DNA of 15,642 nt, taken from the NCBI GenBank assembly GCA_002316235.1, contig DCDD01000088.1:1-15642 (forward strand). Direction: 5' to 3'. The stretch comes from Bacteroidales bacterium UBA1064 (GTDB lineage: Bacteria; Bacteroidota; Bacteroidia; Bacteroidales; Tenuifilaceae). Each line of letters begins with the position of its first letter. The stretch's first letter is position 1. Below the pieces are notes generated by a model. It was not told where the DNA came from, ran no database searches, and worked only from the letters and a program-made list of their open reading frames with translations. A program made the position numbers and the translations under genes. This document shows positions 1 to 6,926 of this stretch, one piece after another.

Positions 1-2312
1 TAGCCCCTTCGGGGTTCAAAGTCATTAATTACCATGGCGAGGTTGCGAACTTCGTGGTGCCTGTAGATATTGTTAATCAGGTTGAGCACCTCTTTTGAGC
101 TGTAGCCGTAGCGGATGGTGAACAGGTTGGCATCGGTGAAGCGGGCAATAATGAATATATCGGAAACAATGGCAACTGGAGGACTGTCCACCACGATGAA
201 GTCGAAGTTCTGCCTTGCCCAGGCAACCAGCTCCGCCATGCGGGCTGTACCGAGCAGCTCGGCGGGGTTGGGAGGTATGGGCCCGCTGGGGGCAAAGTAC
301 AGGTTCTCGTGCTGCGACGGGAACACTATATCCCCTGCGCTGTTCTGGCCAATGAGGTAGGTGCTTACCCCGATGTCGCCGGAGTAGCCCATTAGCCTGT
401 GCAGCCTGGGTTTTCGAAGGTCGAGTCCAAGCAGCAGCACCCTTTTGCCGGTAACGGCAATGGCAGCTGCCAGGTTGACGGCTATGAAAGTTTTACCCTC
501 GCCCACCACGGTGGAGGATACCGAAACTACCCTGGATTCGGGCTCACGCATCAGGTACTGCAGGTTGGTTCGTAGCCCGCGGAACGACTCCGTGAGGGTT
601 GACTTGGGCTTTTCCAGCACGGGCAGCTCCGTTTGGTAGCGGTTGTGCCCCAGCGTTCCTATAACGGGTACCCGGGTTCGTTTGGATATCTCCTTCAGGT
701 CAACAATTTTATCGTTGAAAAAGTCGTAGAGTAGCATGATGATGAACGGAATGGCCAGCCCCACCAGCAGGGCTATAAGGTAGTTGGTTGACCTTTTGGG
801 TTTGATGAGCGAAGCGTTTTGGGCAATTGCATAGTCCAGCACCTTGTTGTCGGGGATGTTTGAGGCGCGCGCTATAGCAGCCTCGGCGCGCTTCTCCTGC
901 AGGTAGGTGTACATCTTGTCTATCAGCGAAAAGTCGCGCTCAAAACCTATCAGCATCCTTTCGTTGACAGGGAGGCGTTTAATCTCAGCGTCAACCCTGC
1001 TTAGCCGTGAGTTCAGCTCCTGCTGGGCAATGGCATTTGACTCAATAAGGCTCTTCACCTTTTCGGCCAGGGAGCTTCGAAGGTTTTCAATGCGGATGTT
1101 GAGCTGTTCAAGGCCGGGGCTACCCTCCCTAACGGTAGTCTTGAGCTCCTCGCGGTCTATGTAGGCCTTTGATATTTCCGAAAGCAGGGCATTGAGCTGT
1201 GGGTCGTCCACCCCCATAACCGATGGGGCAACCAGGGTGTTGAAATCCTTACGCTGTTCGAGGTAGTCGCTAAGGTAGGCGTAGTAGCGTGCTTTGAGCT
1301 CCATGCTGCTCTGCTCGTTTTGTATGGTTTTTATTTGTTCGAGCAGCAGGTTGCCCTCGCCTGTTATGTCCAGCACCCGGTTGGAGGTGCGAAAATCCTG
1401 CAGATGTAACTCCGCACTGCGAAGGGAGTCGGCCATGTCCTCAAGCTGGCGGTCAATGAACCTAATTGTATTCTCGGCAATCTGGTTCTTCTCCTCCAGC
1501 CCTCGTCGGATGTAAACCTCCATGAGCTTGTTGAGGTAGTCGGCCTCCTGTTGTGCCACGTAGCCTGTGCTGTTTAGCGTAAGAATTGAACCCTTTTTGT
1601 CGTTAAGGGTAACCGTAACTTTCGACTTGTACGATAGGGCTACGGTGTTGGGATCGTTAATGGTAAAGTAGTACTTTCGCCCTGCAACCTTGGGGTCATA
1701 ATTTAAGGGATCGCGCAGGAAAACTGTAAAGTTGAACGACTCGTTGGTGAATGGCTCGCCAAACCTCATGGTACGTGAAATGCCCATTCCCTCATCAATC
1801 TCCAAACGGTACTCCCTGCTGTTCAGGATGTTAACCCTAACGGGATGGTCTGGCAGGTTGGTTGCACCGGAGTCTATCACTACCTTAAAGGGGGAACCGG
1901 TGTAAAGCTTCTGTTCCTTTATTCCCCTACGGCCCACGGCCACGTAGGTAACGTTAAAATCCTCCAGCTCCTCCACGGTTTGCCTGGCCAGGGAGTATGA
2001 CTGCAGTATCCCGATTTCATTCTGAACGCTCTTGGTATTCTTCACCAGCCGCAAGCTCTGTATGAGCTGCTCGGCGCCAACGTATGACTTAGTCTGGTCG
2101 TCGTCGCGAACAATTACACTTGATGAGACGCTGAATGACTGTTCGGAGTACCGGTTGATGAGATATGCTATAAAAAGGGAGATAAAGAGTGTGATGGCAT
2201 ACCAGTACCAGTTGGCCAGCACGCGGAACAGCAACTTTTTAACATCCAGCTGCTCCTCCTCGGGGAGGTCCTGCTGTTGTGGGTTGGATTTAAGATTCAT
2301 GTTGTCTTCCAT
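1..2312 (-). CDS. Wzc-like polysaccharide co-polymerase / BY-type tyrosine kinase (3' end outside window)
   Basis: This inner-membrane protein would control chain length and export of an exopolysaccharide or capsule and autophosphorylate on tyrosine. At least 770 residues are present, reading from 2312 without a stop to the left edge. An N-terminal TM helix lies at about residues 28-48, followed by a Wzz/GumC periplasmic region with long coiled coil (about 260-460) and a second TM helix after a 'PKRSTNYL' motif near 500. The cytoplasmic kinase domain has Walker A GEGKT (604-608), Walker A' LLLGLDLRKP (about 626-635) and Walker B VVDSPP (about 705-710). Walker A' has Gly where proteobacterial kinases have Asp; I recall Gly as common in Bacteroidetes homologues. 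The start at 2312 has a GGGAGA-like site just upstream; an in-frame ATG at 2300 is the alternative. The last visible residues are NDFEPRRG and the next codon begins TA, so Tyr or stop. It is likely co-transcribed with the Wza-like gene 73 nt upstream. Confidence 0.93.
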   Translation of the reverse strand, partial: MEDNMNLKSNPQQQDLPEEEQLDVKKLLFRVLANWYWYAITLFISLFIAYLINRYSEQSFSVSSSVIVRDDDQTKSYVGAEQLIQSLRLVKNTKSVQNEIGILQSYSLARQTVEELEDFNVTYVAVGRRGIKEQKLYTGSPFKVVIDSGATNLPDHPVRVNILNSREYRLEIDEGMGISRTMRFGEPFTNESFNFTVFLRDPLNYDPKVAGRKYYFTINDPNTVALSYKSKVTVTLNDKKGSILTLNSTGYVAQQEADYLNKLMEVYIRRGLEEKNQIAENTIRFIDRQLEDMADSLRSAELHLQDFRTSNRVLDITGEGNLLLEQIKTIQNEQSSMELKARYYAYLSDYLEQRKDFNTLVAPSVMGVDDPQLNALLSEISKAYIDREELKTTVREGSPGLEQLNIRIENLRSSLAEKVKSLIESNAIAQQELNSRLSRVDAEIKRLPVNERMLIGFERDFSLIDKMYTYLQEKRAEAAIARASNIPDNKVLDYAIAQNASLIKPKRSTNYLIALLVGLAIPFIIMLLYDFFNDKIVDLKEISKRTRVPVIGTLGHNRYQTELPVLEKPKSTLTESFRGLRTNLQYLMREPESRVVSVSSTVVGEGKTFIAVNLAAAIAVTGKRVLLLGLDLRKPRLHRLMGYSGDIGVSTYLIGQNSAGDIVFPSQHENLYFAPSGPIPPNPAELLGTARMAELVAWARQNFDFIVVDSPPVAIVSDIFIIARFTDANLFTIRYGYSSKEVLNLINNIYRHHEVRNLAMVINDFEPRRG

Positions 2313-2385
2313 ACCGTCTCCCTTCAATGTTTTTTTACCCTTTAGTTGCGATTTACCACCAACATGAACCGTTGTAATTTCCTCT

Positions 2386-3159
2386 TTATTTTACATAGTT
2401 AAGCAGCAGCAAGGCGGTGGTGATGATGGAAAGGAATATGGAAATGTTAGGGGTATTCAGGGCCATCACCTTGGCGTTTCGTGGCTCCACAATAACCGTA
2501 TCGTTTGGCAGCAGGTAGAACCCCTCGGCGGTAAGCAGATTTTTATCCTGCAGGTTGAGCCGGAATGTTTTTACCCCCTCGGGTGTTTGGCGGAGCACAA
2601 GCACGTTGGTTCGTTCACCGTAATCGGAGAAATCGCCGGCAAGTCCAATTGCCTCAAATATGTTGAGGTTGTCCCTATAGTTGGTGTAGGTTCCGGGTCG
2701 TCTTACTTCGCCCAGCACCGTAACCTTAAAGCTGAGCAGCTTCACCACCACCAGAGCATCCTTGAGGTACCTTTCATATTTAAGCTGTATCGAATCCTGA
2801 GCTTGGCGAACGGTCAGCCCTGCTACGGGCATCGTTCCAACAACGGGCAGGCGTACCATGCCGGAGTCGTTTACCGAGAATCCGTTTATGTAAAGCGAGG
2901 CATCGTTTGAGTAAGCAGTGTAGGAGGTAGAGGTACCGCTCGAAACAATGTTGAATAGGCGGCTGATTTCGGGATCCTGGGTGATAACCTGAACGCTTAG
3001 CACATCCCCCGGCCTGAGCTGGTAGGGTGCAGGCTGCGTTGAAGTTAAAAGTCCGGTGTCTAAGTTGTTCAGGTAGAGCAGCTGAGCCTTACGGTTGCAC
3101 GATACCTGCATCAAGCTTGCAAAAACTATAATCAAAACTGCTGGACGTGAAATTCTCAT
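2386..3159 (-). CDS. Wza-like polysaccharide export lipoprotein (Poly_export + SLBB)
   Basis: This 257-residue outer-membrane lipoprotein is expected to form the exit channel for a polysaccharide, together with the co-polymerase/kinase encoded next. The N-terminus is a hydrophobic signal peptide ending in QVSC at Cys21; Gln at -3 is not a textbook lipobox, but the layout fits a lipoprotein. A Poly_export domain starts near residue 46 (YQLRPGDVLSV) and runs to about 140. It is followed by one SLBB-like domain (FKVTVLGEVRRPGTY, about 143-225). A C-terminal hydrophobic helix (about 236-256) takes the place of the amphipathic barrel helix of E. coli Wza. The length and single SLBB domain match the short Bacteroidetes form. 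The start has a modest AAGGA 9 nt upstream and a TACTTTTG -7 box at 3179-3186. It is the first gene of the minus-strand operon. Confidence 0.93.
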   Translation of the reverse strand: MRISRPAVLIIVFASLMQVSCNRKAQLLYLNNLDTGLLTSTQPAPYQLRPGDVLSVQVITQDPEISRLFNIVSSGTSTSYTAYSNDASLYINGFSVNDSGMVRLPVVGTMPVAGLTVRQAQDSIQLKYERYLKDALVVVKLLSFKVTVLGEVRRPGTYTNYRDNLNIFEAIGLAGDFSDYGERTNVLVLRQTPEGVKTFRLNLQDKNLLTAEGFYLLPNDTVIVEPRNAKVMALNTPNISIFLSIITTALLLLNYVK

Positions 3160-3178
3160 GTTGTTGCATTTCCTTGCA

Positions 3179-3186
3179 CAAAAGTA
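3179..3186 (-). promoter_or_regulatory. Candidate -7 promoter element (TACTTTTG) of the polysaccharide export operon
   Basis: The minus strand reads TACTTTTG, an exact match to the Bacteroidetes -7 consensus TAnnTTTG, 19 nt before the start codon at 3159. Transcription would begin around 3172, giving a leader of only about a dozen nucleotides. No clear TTG -33 element is visible at the usual spacing, so this is a one-element match. Confidence 0.45.
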
Positions 3187-3521
3187 ACAATTATTTTAAA
3201 GTTTTGATTAGTAGGCATGTTTATTGCTGGAAGTTTTTTGTTTAAGCCTGGTGGGGGGTAACGGGGTTACGATACCTCAATTTATTAGTAATGTTAACCC
3301 TCAGGAACCTATAAATCTGCCATGATGAAATCTAATAGTTTGTTAGAGCTGGCTGTATTGTTTGAGAAATTCAACATCAAGTTAGGTTCATAGTAGGATG
3401 GAAATGTTGAAATTATGCAACCTACATTATCAGGCAACCATCGGTAGAGTTGAGCTGACAGTTGTTTGCTGCCTTTCGAACTTAATAGTATTTTGTTTTT
3501 AGGAGGATTAGTTTTTTCAAA

Positions 3522-3553
3522 TTTGCATGGTGATTTTCTTTTTCATACTTTTA
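3522..3553 (+). promoter_or_regulatory. Candidate promoter (TTTG-N20-TACTTTTA) of the propeller/phosphatase gene
   Basis: TTTG at 3522-3525 and TACTTTTA at 3546-3553 are 20 nt apart. This fits the Bacteroidetes -33/-7 arrangement, with one mismatch in the -7 box (final A for G). The -7 box ends 19 nt before the ATG at 3573, the same distance as at the other candidate promoters here. This is inferred from sequence only. Confidence 0.45.
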
Positions 3554-3572
3554 AAACCAGAAAATTAACCCT

Positions 3573-6500
3573 ATGAGAAGGTACTTCCTTTTCGCATTAC
3601 TTGGCATAACCGTTTACACAGCAACGGGGCAACCCTATAACAGGCTGGGGAACCCGTTGGTAACCAATTTTACGCCTGAGGATTACGATGCAACTGAACA
3701 GACCTGGTGTATTACCCAGGACGACAGGGGTGTCATGTACTTTGGCACCTACGATAAGGGAATTCTAGAGTATGATGGAAAAACCTGGAGAAAAATTCAG
3801 GTTCCGGATAGCAAACCGGTCAACTCCATGATTAAGGGTGATGATGGGGTTATCTACGTGGGAACATCGGGCGATTTTGGATTTTTAGAACCCACAGCCG
3901 ATGGTTCGCAACGATTTGTCTCCCTTTCGGGTTCCATTAACGACACCATAAAACAATCGCTTTCGCATATTTACAAAACATACTACTTCAAGGGCAACGT
4001 TCTTTTCTGTTCCTGCTCGTACATTTTTGTTTATGATAAGCAAGGCAAGCTAACGCCGGTTTACCTAGGATATCAGCCAGAGTATGCCAATTTTCTCACC
4101 TTTGTAGTGAACGATAAAGTTTACATTGGCAGCTACCTGAAGGGTTTACGAATGCTGAATAGCGATTGGACGTTATCAACAGCTCCCGGAGGGAGTAGTT
4201 TTGAACGCATTAATATCTACTCCATAGTGTCTTTAAGCCCATCGGAGCTGCTGCTGGTTACCGATAGTGGTTTTTTTGTTTACAACCAAAAGACCGGCAG
4301 CTCCAAAAAGATGGAGAAGCAAAATAATTTTATCGAGTCGATGTTAAGCCAGTCGGTAATTCCCTATCATGCCATCAAGCTGCATAACGGGAATATTGGG
4401 GTTGGAACGGTGCAGTCCGACTGGCTGAGCTTCTTTGAGCTAAACGCCGATTCCTCCTCGCCCAGCACCATAGTAAACCCACAAACAGGGCTTCAGGCCG
4501 CTCAAATTACCTATCTTTACCAGAATGGCGAATCGCCGGTGTGGGCCACACTGTTCGACGGAGGAATTTCCCGAATAGAGCTCCATTCGCCCATCCGACG
4601 GTTTTCGACCGAAAGCGGAATCAACGAGCTAATTCTGGATATTATTCAGTTTAATGGCACGCTTTACGTTGCAACCATCAACGGGGTTTACTATCAAACG
4701 GCGGCTGCTAACGGAATGTCGGTATTTAAGCCGGTTGAGGGTATCAATGGCGTTGTGTGGTCATTGTTAAAGTTCACTCCTCCGGGAGGCTCGCCAATGC
4801 TACTCGCCGGTTCGTATGTTGATGGGGTTTTTGAAATTAAGGGCAACAGGGCTATTTCGATAAGCAAACCCCTTTACCGTTCTTTTCCAAACGTGCAGCA
4901 CCAGTGTCTTACCCTTTACCAGTCCGTACTTCATCCTAACATGCTATACGTTGGGGGTATTTCGAGGCTTACCTACATTGAATGGAGCAAGGGGGAATGG
5001 GTGAAAACCCAGAACATAGCCCTTGATGAGATTCGCTCCGAAGTATGGTCAATTGGCGAGGACGCAAGGGGAAATCTTTGGCTGGGGACAAACCTTAAGG
5101 GCGTTTACATGATTGATCCCCACGAAAAAGTTTACAACTTTAATTCCAGCAGCGATTTCTCCGGTTTTAAGCTGCTACGTATTTACCCCGATGGCGACAG
5201 CCTTTACGTTCTTACTCCAAAGGGCATATTTTACTATAGCTACAGCGATAGCACCTTCAGGAAATGTGGATTGTTGGGTAAAAATTCTTTGGAAAACGGC
5301 TTTTCACGTTTGTTGAAGGTGGGGAATGAAATTGTTGCCGCCTGTTACAACGATTCTACTGGCAAGTACTGGGTGTGCACGATGGCGATGGATTCATCCG
5401 GCGAATGGGTTACCAATGACAAGCCTTTTAAAAGGCTTCCCAACAAAGGAGCCGATGCTCTGTATGTTGATGATGGCGGGGTGCTATGGATTGGGATAGG
5501 GAAGGAGCTGTTCAGCTTCAATACCAGGGTTAAGCGGAGCTACAACGCTCCATACCATGCTTTGGTTCGAAGCGTTTATGCCAAGGATTCCCTCCTTTTC
5601 AACGGCTCTTTTTCCGAGGTGGACCAGGATGGTAGAAAGATTACCCTTCTGCAGCAACCTCAAAGCAAGATTCCCCAGCTAAAGTACCGGTACAATGGCT
5701 TAGTTTTTAGCTTTTCTTCGCCCTATTTTGAGGAGGAGGCCGAGCTGCTCTACAGCCACTACCTGGAGGGTTCGGATGAAACTACCTGGAGCGCATGGGA
5801 TGGGAGAACCGAGGTTACCTATACCAACCTGAGTGAAGGGAAATATACCTTTCATGTAAAAGCTGCCAATATTTTTGGTGAGGAAAGTATTCCGGCTACC
5901 TTCACCTTCGTCATCCATCCACCATGGTACAGAACCCTTCTGGCATATTTTTGCTACTTTATCTTTTTTATAGGGCTGGTTTGGGGGTTGGTAAGGTGGA
6001 ACACCCGAAGGCTGATTGCTGAAAAGGAACGACTTGAAAAGATTGTTGAGGAGCGCACTGCTGAGGTTGTGGCCCAAAAGGAGGAAATTGAAAGGCAAAA
6101 GGAGAAAATTTCAATTCAGAATGAAGAGATAACCAGCAGTATTCAGTATGCCAGCCGGATACAAAGCGCACTGCTTACACCATCCGAGCTGGTCAGCAGG
6201 ATATTTCCCGAGCACTTCATTCTATACTTACCCAGGGATATTGTCAGTGGCGATTTTTACTACGTAACCCAGGTGGAAAGCAAAAAAATATGTATAGTTG
6301 CCGACTGCACGGGTCATGGCGTACCGGGTGGATTTATGAGTATGCTGGGTATCTCCTTTATTACCCAAATATTAAGCGAGGTTAAGGAGCTACAGGCAGC
6401 CGACATCCTGAATAGGCTGCGGCAGCTGGTTATAAGCACGCTGCACCAGACCAGCGATGTTGGCGGTAGCAAGGACGGCATGGACATCACCATCTACATT

Positions 6501-6881
6501 GTTGATGAGCAATCCATGACCATGCAGTTTGCGGGGGCAAATAACCCGCTTATCCTGATAAGAAATGGAGAGGTTACCCAGGTAAAGGGCGACAAAATGC
6601 CCATTGGAATTCATCTTCGTGGTGAAGTGCCGTTTACCAACAACGTCATCGAAATTCAGAAGGGCGATGTGATGTACACCTTCTCCGATGGCTATGTTGA
6701 CCAGTTTGGCGGTGAGTTGGGGCGAAAATTCATGATTAAGGACTTCAGGGAGCTGCTTCTGAAAATTCACACCTACCCAATGGCCGAGCAAAGGCAAATT
6801 CTGCTCGACACGCTTATTTCGTGGCAGGGCGATACTCCACGGATTGACGATGTTGTGGTAATGGGTGTAAGGATTGTTTGA
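3573..6881 (+). CDS. Membrane sensor: beta-propeller + Y_Y_Y + SpoIIE/PP2C phosphatase
   Basis: This 1102-residue protein should sense a periplasmic signal and dephosphorylate a Ser/Thr-phosphorylated cytoplasmic partner. A signal peptide (about 1-19) leads into a propeller with Reg_prop-like repeats, for example WCITQDDRGVMYFGTYDKG near 45 and SIGEDARGNLWLGTNLKG near 493. A Y_Y_Y domain (about 706-780) ends in HPPWYRT. One TM helix (about 789-809) and a coiled coil (about 810-860, KEEIERQKEKI) connect to the phosphatase at about 866-1102. The predicted metal-binding residues are all present: D894 in SGDF, D911 in ADCTGHG, D1039 in FSDG and D1092 in IDDVVVMG. The periplasmic half resembles hybrid two-component systems of Bacteroidetes, but the output is a phosphatase. 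No anti-sigma, STAS or kinase partner is adjacent. It is monocistronic and convergent with the hybrid kinase. Confidence 0.92.
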   Translation: MRRYFLFALLGITVYTATGQPYNRLGNPLVTNFTPEDYDATEQTWCITQDDRGVMYFGTYDKGILEYDGKTWRKIQVPDSKPVNSMIKGDDGVIYVGTSGDFGFLEPTADGSQRFVSLSGSINDTIKQSLSHIYKTYYFKGNVLFCSCSYIFVYDKQGKLTPVYLGYQPEYANFLTFVVNDKVYIGSYLKGLRMLNSDWTLSTAPGGSSFERINIYSIVSLSPSELLLVTDSGFFVYNQKTGSSKKMEKQNNFIESMLSQSVIPYHAIKLHNGNIGVGTVQSDWLSFFELNADSSSPSTIVNPQTGLQAAQITYLYQNGESPVWATLFDGGISRIELHSPIRRFSTESGINELILDIIQFNGTLYVATINGVYYQTAAANGMSVFKPVEGINGVVWSLLKFTPPGGSPMLLAGSYVDGVFEIKGNRAISISKPLYRSFPNVQHQCLTLYQSVLHPNMLYVGGISRLTYIEWSKGEWVKTQNIALDEIRSEVWSIGEDARGNLWLGTNLKGVYMIDPHEKVYNFNSSSDFSGFKLLRIYPDGDSLYVLTPKGIFYYSYSDSTFRKCGLLGKNSLENGFSRLLKVGNEIVAACYNDSTGKYWVCTMAMDSSGEWVTNDKPFKRLPNKGADALYVDDGGVLWIGIGKELFSFNTRVKRSYNAPYHALVRSVYAKDSLLFNGSFSEVDQDGRKITLLQQPQSKIPQLKYRYNGLVFSFSSPYFEEEAELLYSHYLEGSDETTWSAWDGRTEVTYTNLSEGKYTFHVKAANIFGEESIPATFTFVIHPPWYRTLLAYFCYFIFFIGLVWGLVRWNTRRLIAEKERLEKIVEERTAEVVAQKEEIERQKEKISIQNEEITSSIQYASRIQSALLTPSELVSRIFPEHFILYLPRDIVSGDFYYVTQVESKKICIVADCTGHGVPGGFMSMLGISFITQILSEVKELQAADILNRLRQLVISTLHQTSDVGGSKDGMDITIYIVDEQSMTMQFAGANNPLILIRNGEVTQVKGDKMPIGIHLRGEVPFTNNVIEIQKGDVMYTFSDGYVDQFGGELGRKFMIKDFRELLLKIHTYPMAEQRQILLDTLISWQGDTPRIDDVVVMGVRIV

Positions 6882-6902
6882 CCTGATTAAAATCCGACGT
6901 TT

Positions 6903-6923
6903 GGGAAAACTTCGGGTTTACCC
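6903..6923. terminator. Imperfect hairpin between convergent genes, possible bidirectional terminator
   Basis: GGG-A-AAAC pairs with GTTT-A-CCC across a TTCGG loop, giving seven base pairs and one A-A mismatch. It lies in the 45-nt gap between the stop codons of the phosphatase gene (6881) and the hybrid kinase gene (6927). That is where a shared terminator would be expected. Neither side has a clear U-tract, so intrinsic termination is uncertain. Confidence 0.35.
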
Positions 6924-6926
6924 CGG

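Larger units (their letters stand above)
3160..3572. other. Divergent intergenic region, about 410 nt
   Basis: The region separates the polysaccharide export operon (left, minus) from the propeller/phosphatase gene (right, plus). It is AT-rich and carries candidate promoters close to both start codons. Between them, about 3200-3520 is longer than two promoters need. It holds a small GTAAC-GGG-GTTAC hairpin near 3259 and a 23-codon frame at 3322-3393, but nothing I can call a gene, RNA or named operator. Confidence 0.5.

Noticed and set aside
4..14. CCCCTTCGGGG hairpin at the left edge, considered as a terminator
   Set aside because: It lies within the kinase reading frame (encoding EPRRG), has only 4 bp of stem and no U-tract.
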